A stretch of DNA of 64,000 bases from Phoronis australis (lineage: Eukaryota; Phoronida; Phoronidae). The stretch spans positions 731,981 through 795,980 of the forward strand of contig NMRA01000062.1 of assembly GCA_002633005.1 (NCBI GenBank). Reading direction: 5' to 3'. The position numbers were made by a program, and so were the translations under genes. How positions within the stretch are numbered: position 1 is the first letter of the stretch; every line of letters begins with the position of its first letter. Positions 33,251-46,700 of the stretch are shown here, one piece after another. The notes beneath the pieces were generated by a model that saw only the letters and a program-made list of their open reading frames with translations, was not told where the DNA came from and did no database searches.

Positions 33251-36200
33251 TTTGAGGATATTGTTACCACGAGAAAGCGGCGATAAAGTTAGATACAAGT
33301 CGAAGTTTGCGTCTGCGGCCGTGGAGGATAACAACACGGCATCAAATTGAATTCGATTCTGGCTGTTCTGGGTTGTTAAAAAATGCGAACATTTGTTCCC
33401 TCTGCGGTGCAGCACATTCATGGTTGTGAGTATTTCACTTATAATTACTCAACGAAGAATTCAAAATGACTGATCGGTAAAACGGAGTGAATTGTGCCGC
33501 CTGCATACCCGGCCAGAATTGCCCTGTACTGTTACCATGCACTTTGTTTTTGTATGAAGCGAGCAAAAGTTCTTGAGTCTTGAAATGGTTTAAGATATCA
33601 TATGTTCCTGACTACCCTTTTACAGTTGTACTTGAATCACCTTCGGGGTTTTGTTCTTTTTCTTTTGGTATGCACACGTAACAAAATTAGTTTTGTTGCA
33701 TAATACAGTGACTTTTTGTGCGCCACCATATTTATTTTGGGTGCATTGTGCCGTCATCTCCGTCCGTCCGTCCATGCTGTATCTCCGAAACCCCTTGACG
33801 TGTCATTCGTGAAATTTTGCAGATATGTTTCGTTCATGGATGGGACGGCATGGGCGAATTTTCGACCAACGGTGTTTTTTTTATCCTTCACTTGTTAGAG
33901 CGCCGACGACTCCATCGGTGACTGGCAGAAATATGGGAGCATATGCAGTAGCCGTCTCTCTGGTCAAATAAATACAGTTTGGCAATACATCTCCAAGTTG
34001 AGCTACCAACTAAATCTTCCTGTTCTAGCCGGATTTCTTGTAGTAGTCGATAATTATTTCCAAACGTTTGTTGACTTTTAACAGGGCACCATTTTCTGTT
34101 TAAAGACTCTAAACGATGTTCTGACGACTCAGTTAAACCTCATTCGGTACCGCTCTAATTCACCATTGGCGTCTCATTTGAGTCCGACTTTAATCAGAGC
34201 AGGATTCACCACCATCACTGCCACATACATGTAATGGATGTTACCGCTCTTTGGGGTGCCGTGCAACTCACTTGACATGCAGGTAACACGCCTGTCGCTA
34301 ATCAGACTTTGTAAGGTTTCGATGGCTACAAGAGAGCTGAGATCCGTTTCGTGGTTTTAGACTTAAAGAATTACGTCCAAAGACCGAAATGGGGCTCGGT
34401 AAGACCAGAGCTATTACGAACCAGAAAAGATTGTTTCATCAACACAAAATGGGATTTTGGCCTTTAATTCGGGTTTTGACATAGATGATCATACAAACTA
34501 CGCTTACGCTACCTTGATCTTGCCTAACTCCCCGGCTTTTGAAACAAAGAAAAATCTGTCGTCGACTTGGAAACAATACCCTCTTGACACACGCGCGAAC
34601 CATTTGCTAATTTTTTAAAAATCTTTTGGGAGGTGATGACAACGTCGCCGAAGCATCGTTAACTGATTTAATTTACTCTAGTTCTGCTTCATAGAACGGT
34701 GCATATTTATACAAGTTTGCACTAAGAGTAACCCGGTAGCAGGCTTAAATATTGCGGTCTTAAAGAGGCAGGCACAGAACGTGAAACCTCGTAAAAATAC
34801 CTTCACTTGAATAGATCGTGGCGATTCTACTTCTTGGGGGTTCACTATTTTAAAATACAGTCGAAATATCAATTGAATCATCATTATACGTTTTTAAATT
34901 CTGCAACCCTGATAACATATATGCGCGAATGCGCTCAAAGAAATCGGACTGGCTGCAGCTTGAAATTTCCATTGTTTTGTTTACGCCAAACAACAAAGGT
35001 CGCATTTTCCATATGAGGGACATGTGCTACTTCTGTGTTTTATTGTAGCAAATTAGGGGTCGTATTTCTTACCTTTTAGGAGAAAAATCGACGAAACGGC
35101 GAGTAATTGTCAGATCGTTTTTGAAATTTGAAACTGAAGGAAAATGCTTTCACATCAACAAAAATTCAAAATCTTTACAAACAAACCGTACAAATACCTT
35201 GTGAACAGTTTGACGTGTGTTTTGGTGGCAAAGCACCACTTTGAATAATGAAATCAAATAAATGTTGTAATGCCGTGCAGTTACCGACGAATAAACATAT
35301 AAAATAGTAAAACTAGTAAAACTAAAATTACGAGCGTTTTTCACGTTCCATGCCACCGACGTTAAGCTTTATTTTGGTCTGACTAAGTTAAAGGCAGAAA
35401 AGCTTCTTGATCCGGGCCTCTGTATGGGAAGGTCGTTTTTGATTTCTATTATTAGGCCAAAAGTCGACGTTGCAAACATCTTAAAATTTAATTGATTTTG
35501 TCATAGTTTATATCATTTCTAGGCTAAAATCGGACTTAACATTAAGGAGAACACAGTCTAATTTGGTTTATTCAGGAAACTCCATTCACACACCAAAATC
35601 TAATTCTTCCAAACGTTCTCTGCTGCCTGGGAACATCCTTTACTTTGTCAAAACGTTCACCTTTGCGCCTTGTTGCAATGACACCTCGTTTCGTTATAGA
35701 TAGGGAAAACGTTAGTTTAATGCAAAATTGTGGCAACTCTTTTAAGAGTTTGTTAAGAACCTCAAAGTTTTTGGTTTAAAGGCACAGACTTACACCAGAG
35801 TCTCGAAACTATCAAAGCTTCTTACTGGACCGTTTTTTGGCGATTCTAGTCATTGCTCCTGTGCTCTGCCGAGTCCCCAGATGTAAACATGCTATGCCAT
35901 TATGCAACCAGCTTAATATAAAATATTATTTGAGCGTGCAATTTTTTCATTTACTACATGTAACATTCACGAGAAATGGCTCGTGCCTTATTTCGTCACG
36001 AAGCACATTTTTGTACATACATGCGTCCTCTTGACCCTCTGGCGTCACCACTCGAATGAATGCAGTCACATCCGTTACCTACACTACAGCGTTGTTACCT
36101 AGTTAGAATCGACAAAACTATGAATAGTGGAGATTTGAACTGCAATAACCAAACATCCATCATTTTGTTTAGGAATGAGGCAAGAGAGGGGTCTTCATGT

Positions 36201-36832
36201 TTGCCGCTTTTTCACGGTTCCTGTTGAACGAATTTGTTTTGAAGGGATATTAAACCCGGCAGGCGCTTTACACGTTAATATAATACACCCTGAGGAGTGG
36301 ATTTTGCACGCCTGTTTGGTACATTTTTAACATTTAGAAATTCAATGAACGCCAAAATCCTACCCTATCCGCGTAACCCCACAACGTCATCAAGTCTTTA
36401 AAGATAACACCCGCGAAATTTTGTTGAATAATGGGTTGCTAAGAGTTTGGTGTTTGGCCGCGACATGTTTTTTTCCGTGAACTGCAAAAAGCACGTGCTT
36501 GTGCCGAAAGAGCTGATATGGTGGCGATAAGAAAGAATCTGACTTTTGGACTAAAGTGGTAACTGTTTGGTAAATTCAAGTGGCTTCATACCCCCCAATA
36601 CTGTTGATATTCCTACGGACATTATGCGTCAACAAAGAAGGGGGCTGGGGTAAAAGTGTTGTGGGGGCGGGGGTGTAGCTGACAAGTCACATCCGTCGAC
36701 GGGTGTTGCAGGTGGAGGTAATAGGGAGTTGAATGGGGATAGAGGGATTTAAAACTTGTGTAATTGTTCATGAAATATGTAAATTTTCAATCGGAGTGAG
36801 GGTATAGGTTACCAACATTTTTAAGTCTGGCC
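33251..36832. other. non-coding part of unit B
   Basis: 33251-33430, 33905-34235, 34980-35130, 35340-35465 and 35485-36250 match unit A. 33720-33900 resembles the TTTGGCAA repeat family (CCGTCCGTCCGTCCATG, GTGAAATTTTGCAGAT). No gene recognised. Confidence 0.55.
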
Positions 36833-36925
36833 TGCACGCCACATAGGTCTGCCCCAACCAAACTCGAACCTAGGACCTGCTAACCTTGCGCGCTCTAGTC
36901 CACTGAGCCATCGGGACCACAAGTC
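36833..36925 (-). mobile_element. tRNA-derived SINE-like segment
   Basis: Minus strand: GGTCCCGATGGCTCAGTGGA (A-box region), CTAGAGCGCGCAAGG, CTAGGTTCGAGTTTGG (B box). A degraded relative lies at 52530-52600. Not a functional tRNA by stem pairing. Confidence 0.6.
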
Positions 36926-39086
36926 GAAGCCAAAAATCCAATAAGACTTAGCGGTAGACATCCAACTAGTGAGTGAATGGGCAGGATGCCCACTGCTAAG
37001 TCTGACTGGATTCCTGTGTTCGACCAGAGGAGAGGCTACACTCATTGAATAGTATATTAATAATATTGGCATTAAAAGCTGTTGTACAAACTACATTCGC
37101 ACCTACGGCATTGATTTTGAAGTTATTAGTTGCGAACTTGGATTGAACATTGATCCACGCAGACGATGATATATTCTGCAAAAGGTCAATAGACTTTTTA
37201 CTATTAGTCTAAAGTAGAGTGGAAAGTGCCAAACATAGTTTCGAGTTTGAGTAGTTCGGAGATTAGACCTCGGGACCAGACGTTGCATTTTTAATTCAAG
37301 GAAGATAAAATTCTGTTCACGACTCAGGATTTCATTCTCCGTACTTCGAATAAACTTAAGTTTGCAATATTCGAAATGATTACAAAGTTTAGTAGGGCTG
37401 TGTTTACTCGGAATATGCCGTGTAATTGGTGAATTTTGGACTCGAGCCTCGAGACTGATATTAGGTCCCGGGGCCTGAAAGAAGATAAGTGCTTAATTAA
37501 AGGAGTCATACATGTATATACGTCCTATCAGCCGCCTTGCAAGTAATTGACTTAATATTTTTGTGCGAAATACAAATATACCATTGCCAATCCCTTGCGC
37601 TCACCGTGACGATGGGCGAATTCAGGAGACAATCTAATATTGACGCCATTAAAATTTCGCGATGAGAAGGCAAATCTGGCGTCTAGTTTGGTGTGGGCGA
37701 TACAAATGTAGTTCACAAGTGACTGTTTACTTACAGAGGGTCAGACGCCTGAGCTTTCCTCTGATGGAACGAAATCTGAACGCTGTGTAAAAGTTATTGA
37801 ACCCATGTAAATCTGGGCTGCGCTACTAGACCCCAAGACATTAGCCGCAATATGCTGGGAAATCTTCGCCATGGATTGGAAATGATTTCAGTCCCGTAAT
37901 AATGCATTTAAACCTAACCGACCAATCGCTTCAGTGGCTGATGTTATGCTTGGGCGGGTTAGTAATGGCCCGGGCATACTTGAGAACAACTCGCCGTTCA
38001 CAGGTGGGGCTTTGCGAGATCTTTGTTTTCTCGCAAGATATTTGATGTACGTAACGCTAACCTGGTCACCTGCTATTGTGGAATTAAAGCGTCCCATGAG
38101 CAACAAAGTATTGTTCTAAAAATCCTCTTAGGCGAGGGCATTGTCGTCAGTTGCTCACTTGAATTACCGTTCGTCACAATTGATGTTGTCACAGGCTTTA
38201 AAAATGATTTTCATACTCGGTCCAAATTTTTGAGAGTTGAGGATTGTGAAGCCACATTTTGTTTCCATTGAATGTGGATAGGTTTAAACCGTCAAAGCAC
38301 TTTAGTTATTTACTAAGTTTAAAGTACCTACAGTGGGTTGTTATGCACGTGCACGATCAACTTATAATGTAAAAATAAAAGAAAACGTGGTACGTTGTAT
38401 TCATATATATGTGTTTATTTGCAATACATGTCCCTACATGACCCTTATCCAGTGATATCTTATACATACTTACTGTATATTGCTTACATTTGTGCTTACG
38501 CTGTAAGTTTCAGTCACAAATTTGCAGAGCTGAAAGAGCTTCAGTTTGAAACGGATAACTACATATCAGTCAGTTCCAGAGGAATCTCATGCAGGAAGGC
38601 AAACGTGTTTTGAAGTTAATCAAGTGTCCCTGAAATTGTATTAATCATGCATGCGTCACGCCGGAAGTGACGTTTGCGGCCCAGGTTTTTTGCTCACCAT
38701 TTTTATTGTACTCTAGTTACGAAACATTCCTGTAATTATTTGACATTCGACGAGTTTTCTTAGACATTGTTAGATTGAATGAGAACCCACTTGAGTCGGA
38801 GTTAGCCGTTGTTTGATCTGCAGTGGATATGGCTAGAGTCCACTGATAACCGAATTTGAGACTAAGAGGACGACACGGCAAATTCTTTCACAATCAGACA
38901 GCAGGAACGTTGTTTGTCTGAATCGGAGTACAAGATGAGACAGCGACCGAAACAAGTGAATAAGTCGTCAAGGCCAGAATTAAAGGGACGTCTTTGTGCA
39001 AGGTATATTGTCATAACACCCTCGGTGAAATGTGAACAATGTTTCGAGTACGTAGTGGCTAAACATTGCTGTTTAATGTAGAGCTG
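36926..39086. other. unit-B-specific sequence, no gene
   Basis: No counterpart in unit A, where the matching interval is only about 24130-24590. No exon or clear repeat recognised, although a 72-codon minus-strand frame at 37888-38106 exists. Confidence 0.4.
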
Positions 39087-39242
39087 CAGGGCCCAGTTGT
39101 ATAAAAGTTATACGCCGTATAGCAACAATGACGTGGCATTATCACGCATCACGTTGTTATTGTTGAACAATGCACCTGACGTCATGCAACAATCAAACTA
39201 ATTCAGCGGATAACTTTTGAAGCTTTATGCAACTCAGCCCTG
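39087..39242. mobile_element. 156-bp MITE
   Basis: Left CAGGGCCCAGTTGTATAAA and right end (reverse complement CAGGGCTGAGTTGCATAAA) are inverted repeats, extended by AAAGTTAT. CACGTTGTT / AACAATG words inside also form a hairpin. Confidence 0.8.
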
Positions 39243-39598
39243 GTCATAGTCTCTGAGCTGGATACACCACCAGCACGTGGTGAAGCTGTGCCGATTACTG
39301 TCCCTGGACTCTCCGGTATCTGTTCGTACTCACGACACCAACTCCGTAACCTTTGGTAGCTGCAGTGTCTTGAGCAACTTGCGACGCTTCACGTCTCATC
39401 TTTCTTCATAACAAGTATCAGGGATACCTCGGTGGTGTCTGGGTACACTTTTCCCTTCGTAATTAGCGCAGGAATGTTTGCTGCACTCACAATTATTTGC
39501 ATGATCGGCAACTCTGCCTTCTTGACGCGAACTTGCGAATTCCAACATATCTTTTCATCTACAGGGCATCGGTGAAACGAAGCACCCATGCTCATAAC

Positions 39599-40717
39599 GT
39601 GAGTGCGTGCATCATTGTACGCACCAACCGCCGAACGGATAAAATAAGACAATGAGACGGAGAAATAACAGCCTAACCTGACAAACACAATGCCACCTCC
39701 GATGTCAAACAAAGGTGGCGTGGCAGGAACTGCTCTGAGCCATCGAAGTCACTTCCGGACCGTCGCAAACATAATTTAGTAGATATACGGGAAATTCGAT
39801 CAACTTTAAAATGTGTCTATTATAACCAGAATTACAAGTAGCATTTTAACCAAAAACGTGGTTGCCTCCTTAAACTGCAATGATAAAAATCGTAAACATA
39901 GTCTCTATAAAGAAAGCAAATTAAATTAAAATGATATTAAACCTTGTTATGGTGATCTCCATCAGTCCTCGTGCTGGCACCTAATAATGCAACATCGGCG
40001 TTCAAATTAATTGATGAAAACAATATTCAACCAAAAACTAATACCCAGAAAATCGACAACTCACAACAGTGACCTTAATGAGTTCTGTCTTCATGAAGGC
40101 CGCTGCCAAATTATTCATAGAAAATAACTGTAAATAATTCTAGTCAAGATAACTAATTACCGATAGTATTTGATGAGCTTCTATATGTTTCTTCGTAAAT
40201 AGTTTCCATGCGAAGAAAGCCCGACCTTGCAACATAAGGTTAGAAAGATATAGAGTGCAATGCAATCCTTACACTATATCGAATCGCATTTCCCACGCGT
40301 CTACCAATATATATCACCATATTAACGTATATTATATATTTCAGGTATAAAGAAAACATTCTGTCTAATTCACTGCTCCGCAAGAAGAAAGAAATCAAAA
40401 AAAGAAAGCTAATGGTTCGTGCTAAAACATGCAAGTGAGTGTTTTTTCAGGAATGACGCCGCATCCATTTTGAACACTGAGGTCCCCCATTAGAATAGTA
40501 TTTGCTTCCCCTCGTCCAATCGTTAATGAGCTGGGAAAGGTATGTCAATAGGTAGAGCAACTGATTTCATCACAACCTGGGGCGTTTTTTCTCATGTTTG
40601 TTGCGATGAATTTACTACTGAAAAATCTTTTGTCAGGTATCAAAATATTTCAGTGGCGCACAAGCTTTTGCGCATGGCTGTGTTAGGTTTGCACCTTACT
40701 CATCATTATTTTTACTC
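39599..40717. other. interval between duplication and AHNAK-like gene
   Basis: AT-rich, no ORF or repeat recognised. Its right end should hold the 3' UTR of the minus-strand AHNAK-like gene. No clear minus-strand AATAAA was found near the stop. Confidence 0.4.
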
Positions 40718-43700
40718 TCAAATTTCCGTCGTGTCAACGGCGTTTGATGAATTCGCAGCTGCCTGACCGTTTAAGTTAATGCCAATGGCAAATGTGTTGT
40801 TACTGGCTTCCGGTAAATCTGTTAACACGGAGATACCGCCCCCAGTCGCCATGTTACTTGCGCCCCCATTTGTTAGCATCGCGCTCTCGTCTCCGTCGAT
40901 GCTTAGGTCAACATCCGCGGTCACGGCAGGCTTTAGTGTCGCATCATTGTTACACGAACTGTTGACGTCAGGGCCGCTCTCCTCTTCAGAGTCGTCTTTG
41001 GAAATTCGAAGTTTCTTCGCAATGCCGTTGAAGAAATTGGAAAATCGTTTTTTGGCGTGCGAACCGTCCGAAGAAACATTCACACTAGGTTGCAACGTAG
41101 CTGATTTAGGACTGAGTTCCGCGGACGCGCTGCTTTGAGAATGCAAATGTGTTGTTTCTAGAGTTGTCGACTTAATTCCAATTCCCACCCCAGCTTTGTC
41201 TCCAAGCTTACCGTTACCATTGCCAGGACTGATTTTGTCATGGTTTGTTTTCTTCTTGGAAGCATTTCTTTTTTCATTCCGAGATTTTTTTTTCTTGGTC
41301 GTTTTATTGACTAACACCTTTGGGGTACTTGTGTGGACACCTGTGTTAAAATTCACCTTTGTGTCGTCATCTGCCTCGCTTGATAACGACAGTCGCCGTT
41401 TCAGTTTCCCGAAAAACCCTTTTCCTGTTCTTTTTCCATTTCCTTTTACGGTAGCTCTGCCGTCCACTGACACATCGATATCACCAGACAAATGTGAACT
41501 ATCCATTGCTATATTGGGATCGTGTTGACCTGCTCTTGTGCCAGCAGCTGCATCTAGACTAGCAGAGGGAGAAGGCAACCTGGGACTAGGGGACTGATTT
41601 AGTCCTCTTACAGTATGTGACCCCGAGGCTTCAACATCCAAACCGATTGTATCCCGGTCAGTATCGATTTTCACGTCGTCGTTGCTTTTGTCATTTGACA
41701 AAGAAAATCTACGTTTAACTTTGTCAAAGAAATCAGAGATTTTTTCTTTTAGACTGGTGTCTTCTTCGGTAGTTGGTAAACTCCCTTCCCCGGCTACATC
41801 ACAGTCAATGTTTAAAGACGGGTTATCAATCGAATAACGAATGCCGGTATCTTTGTCAATATTCACGTCTCCAAGCGCATTCGCAGACTGATTCTGTTCG
41901 GAAATGCCAGCACCACTTCCCAAACTGACCCTTCCCTTGGTAGTAGTGTTGGCCGAGGACCTGTCCAAGTTGAGACTGCCACTTGTCTTGATATCCGGTA
42001 TAGGGTCATTTATTCCATTAACATTCACATCGGGAGACCCATACTCCGCACTGGGCGTTGAAAAATGTATTCCAGAAACAGCCTCGTCAACAGGTTTTTC
42101 TACATCGAGTATGGGTTTTCTTGTCTTCGCGTCAAAATTTAAGTCTTTACCTCCTGTTTGAAATCTCGGTAGTTCGGCTTCTATGTTTCTGTCCTTAATT
42201 TCTATGTCCGCATTCACGTTAATATCTTCAGTTGTGCTTGAGAAGCTGGGTTTTACTTTATCCACCAAACCAACATCTTCATCATTTAAATTAAAATCTG
42301 CATCTACTGAAGCACTTGCTGTCGCTTCGCAATCTTGTTTCCCCGATAAACGTTTTTTAAGCCTACAGAAAAACCCATGCTTAGACTTTCGGGGAGATAC
42401 CATTCCAACATCTCCTACCTTTCCGGTAGCGTTAAATTCTAAATTAGGACTACCACCCGCTGAAACGTCACTGTCAATTTTCATATTTGGCTGAAAAACT
42501 TTTACGCCCGACGGCAAACGAGGTCTTCCAATATCACATGACAAATCGATTGGCTCAAGTGCTCTATCGGCATGTACACTCACGTCACAGTCATCCTTCA
42601 ACACATCTGTATTAAAATCTCCACCTACCGGAACAGACATTCCGCCGCTCAAGGACATATCTTTATGAACCTGCGGCTTGTCAATATCTGTCACCGCTTC
42701 CAATTCAAGCTTTGGACTACCCAGGGTTATGCTACGATCACTGTTGGCTTTACCATTTAACGAAAAGCCCATGCCATTTTTTGGCATGTCACAATCTACG
42801 TTGCCCGTCTTGAGAACAGCTACAGAGGATCCTAGACCTAGACCTGGGTCTTCATTAGGCATGCCAACTCCTCCAGGGTGACTGTGTTTCCAGCCTAAAG
42901 AACCACAGTTGCCAATACTTGGCTTATCAAAATCTGCTGACAAGCCAACTTCAGACTTTCCCTCTGGCAGACTCAATTCTCCAGAAATATTTTCTTTACC
43001 GGACAAGGTGAAGTCTTCATCAGTATTTGAATCCCCAATAGTTCTTGACTCCCCTGTAATGGGCGTCGTTCCGTGCAAACCAAATTTTCCAGAAACATCA
43101 TGTTCACGTTCCAAAGACAGGCTTTTATCAAGGTTCGTTTTTCCTTGATAATTGCCACCAAGTCCCACCTTTACACTGGGAAGACATGCTTCTGTATTTT
43201 CTTCCTCACCTTTTGCACCCAAGGAAATATTTGGAAACTGTATGTTTGTAGTCACTTCAGGCTTAACAGTAACGGACATGTCACTGCTAATGTCAGTGTC
43301 AACCTTAGAACCCAAATTAATGTTGGCGTCATCGTTCTTACTTGGACTAGAGAATCGATTTTTGACACCATCAAAGAAATCGGAAATTTTGTCTTTTAAG
43401 TTGAAATCCGCATCTGATGATATGCTTGTGTCGGGGTTTTTCGCACTTAGCTGGACATCTGGTGAAATGCTAGTACTGGCGTTTCCATTTATGATGTCAT
43501 CGGGGATGTCAACTTCCAATCCACCACTTTTCACGTCTGCGTCAACTTGATTACTGAATGAAATATCTGGTGTGTCTAGGTCAATGTCACCTGTTATATT
43601 GGGTTTAGACTTGTGCTTGCCTGAAACTCGCCTTTTGAGTTTACCAAAAAGACCACCCTTGACTTTTTTCTTTCCGGAGAGATTGATATCCACACGCGTT

Positions 43701-46700
43701 TCTGGAACTGTTGGTTGTGATTTAGATATGTTTGTGTCGCCAGAATCAGAACCCCCTAATCCTAAATTTCCACCTAATGAGAGGTCTTTGTGAACGTTTG
43801 GTGTGTCTTTATCTGTAGAAAATTCTAGTTTAGCTTCGCCACTGGGCAGACCGAACCCACCAGAAACACTATTTTTGTCAGTACTTGGTCCATCAATACC
43901 TCCAGATGGTCCAGTGAGAGAAGTCTCTCCCTGTAGACCAATTTCTCCAGAAACGTTATGTTTACTTCCCAAGGAGACGTTTTTATCCACATATGGGAGG
44001 CCGGAATTATTACCATTCAGCCCCACATTTACAGTGGGAAGATTCATTGCTGCCTGTCCCTTCACCGATTCACTTGCGTTCGAAAGGTTTGGAGTATGAA
44101 TATCCGAAGTGATTTCAGGTTTTATATGATGAGACGTATCAGTGTCAAGGTCAACTTCGAGTTTGGAACCTAAACTAATATTAGCGTCGTTGTCTTCATT
44201 AGATCTTGAGAATCGCTTTTTGAAACCATCAAAGAAACCGGAAATTTTGTCTTTTAAGTTGAAGTCCGTATCTGATGAAATGCTTGCGTCGGGATTCTTA
44301 ACACTTAGTTTGACATCTGGCGAGATGTTGGCACTGACATCTCCCTTCATATCACCGGTAACGCCACCCTCGAGTCCTCTACTTTTCACGTTTGCGTCCA
44401 GCTGATTATTCAATGAAATATCAGGAAGGTTAGCGTCAATATCACCTGTTGCGCTATATTTGTGTGCGCCTGACCTGCGTTTTTTCATTTTACCAAAAAG
44501 TCCACCTTTGGTTCTTTTCTTACCTGATAAATTAATATCCATTTTCGGTTCTGGAACTTTCAACTCTTCTCCAGACCCGACAGCAAATCCTATGTTCCCG
44601 CCTAGTGACGAATCTTTGTCAAGATCGGGCGTGTCTACATTTGTAGACAATCCCAACTTTGACGGCCCACTTAGGAGATTATCAGCGCCAGAAACGTTAT
44701 GTTCATCGCCTAGAGAGAGGCCGCTTCCAATACCGATTGTCAATTCATCATTTGTAGACATGTCGAGTTCAGGTTTTTTATTCGCCATATCGATTTCTCC
44801 AGAAACTCGCAGTTTATTATCAATTGGCAGGCCAGTGTCCATTGGCGTCATATCCACGTCTTCATCACCAAGCTCAAGCGTTCCACTAGGAAAAGTACCA
44901 TGCTTCTTTCCACCTTTAACCCCCAATGAAACGGTTGGTGCACTGGGTGTAGAGAAGTTGGTATCAAGAGAGATGTCTGCAGACGGTTTTGCATTTAGGT
45001 TTGTAGACATGTCACCGTTTCCATCGAAGTTCAGTTTGGGATCTAAATCCACGCCAGTGTGTCCTTCTTTACTTGGACTAGAAAAGCATGCCTTCAAACC
45101 ATCAAATGAGCCTGTAACATCTTTTTCTTGTCCGACACTGGCGTCCACATCAACACCAACATTTACAGCAGTTTTAGATTTACGTTTGCCAGACAAACGT
45201 CTTTTGAGCTTTCCAAAAAGGCCGCGTTCATGTTTACTCTTCTTATCGGGAGAATCAATGTGTATATCAGAGTGTGGTATTTCAAGAGTTGCTTCAGGAC
45301 AGCTTGTGTTACCATGGATATTTCCATCCGAAAACCCAAAGGAGAGCTCTCCGTCGCTATTTGGCCGTCCAGTACGAGCACACAAACCAACTTCAGGCTC
45401 CGCGCTTGGCAGGTTAATACCTCCGGATATTCCACCCTTGTCAATGCCTGCAGGGAGATCAATTTGCATATTAGTACCTCCAGAAACATTCACATTCTGT
45501 ACAGAGGGGAATTTGTTTTCAATATTCGTTTTTTCGACATCTGCGGACACCTTAAAACCTAGGTCCTCGCCTCTACCACTACAAACATCTCTGTTCTCGC
45601 CCAAAGCAATGCTTTTTGCATTGTCAAGATCAGCATTCAGTTCAATTTTTGGCGTTTTACCATGTTCGCCTTCTAGGGAAACATGTTGGGTTAGACTCGG
45701 ATTTTCCGCGTTTTCATGACCAATTCCCAATTTCGCAGTCGGCAGGTTAAAGCTGGGTTGCTCTTTGATTCCGCCAAACGCTATTTCGTTGTTGGATTTA
45801 TCTCCCGACAGCTCAATTTCGGGGAATTCAACAGTTCCTTTTTCACCAGAATTCAATTCAAGGGACATGTCTTCACGCCCACCAATATCAAGATCCGAAT
45901 TAACGTTCACGTTAACGTTGCATTCTTTCTTTGGACTAGTGAATCGATTTTTTATCCCGTCAAAGAAACCTATGATTTTGTCTTTAACGTCAAAATCGGA
46001 CGAACTACTTGTGTCTAGGCTCACATCCACTGAAGTATCTACATCCGCAGCCCCGGTGATGACGTCCCCTGACACGTTTGCATCGGCATCTACATTACCC
46101 ATTACAGCTTCACCTGGCATGTCTACATCAATTTGGCCTGTGATATCAGGTTTATTTTTCTGTTTGTCCGATAATCGCCTTTTGATCTTACCGAAAATGC
46201 CACCTTTGTGTTTCCCTTTCTTCAAAGGTGTCTTGGGAGATTTTCCATCAGATAAGCCTTCTTCAATATTTGGTGTGTCAATTTCAGCAGAAAATCCAAG
46301 ACCAGGTATACTACTGGAAATACCAAATCCGCTTTCTTTTTGATTTCCTCCATCACTCCCAATTCCAATGTCTTTGTCCACAGTTGGCGTGTCAATTTTA
46401 CCAGATATTCCACCCTCACTTCCGATTCCGATGTCTTTGTCAACATTGGGCATGTCCGTTTTACCTGATATTCCAAGTCCAGGTACATTACCGGAAAGAC
46501 CAAAACCGCTTTCCTCTTCCTTTCCTCCCCGACTTCCGATTGCGATGTCTTTGTCAACATTTGGCGTGTCAATTCCAGCAGTTATTCCTAATCCACCAAT
46601 TCCACCGGGAAGACCAAAACCACTATCTTCTTCATTTGCTCCCTCACTTCCGATTCCAATGTCTTTCTCAACATTTGGCATGTCCGTTTTAGCAGATATT

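Larger units (their letters stand above)
24741..39598. repeat. segmental duplication, unit B (14.9 kb)
   Basis: Second copy, head to tail with unit A with no spacer. After 39598 the sequence (GTGAGTGCGTGC..) has no counterpart at the A/B junction, which fixes the right breakpoint. The copies differ by many substitutions and indels, so the event is not very recent. Confidence 0.9.

Noticed and set aside
20994-36925. Functional tRNA genes at 20994-21057, 24527-24597, 33078-33250 and 36833-36925
   Set aside because: A and B boxes are recognisable but acceptor and anticodon stems do not pair properly; positions inside or as insertions indicate tRNA-derived repeats.
39389-39712. 107-codon minus-strand frame overlapping the end of unit B
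   Set aside because: The duplicate sequence in unit A (24590-24745) has a stop in the equivalent frame and no conserved protein, so it is probably not coding.
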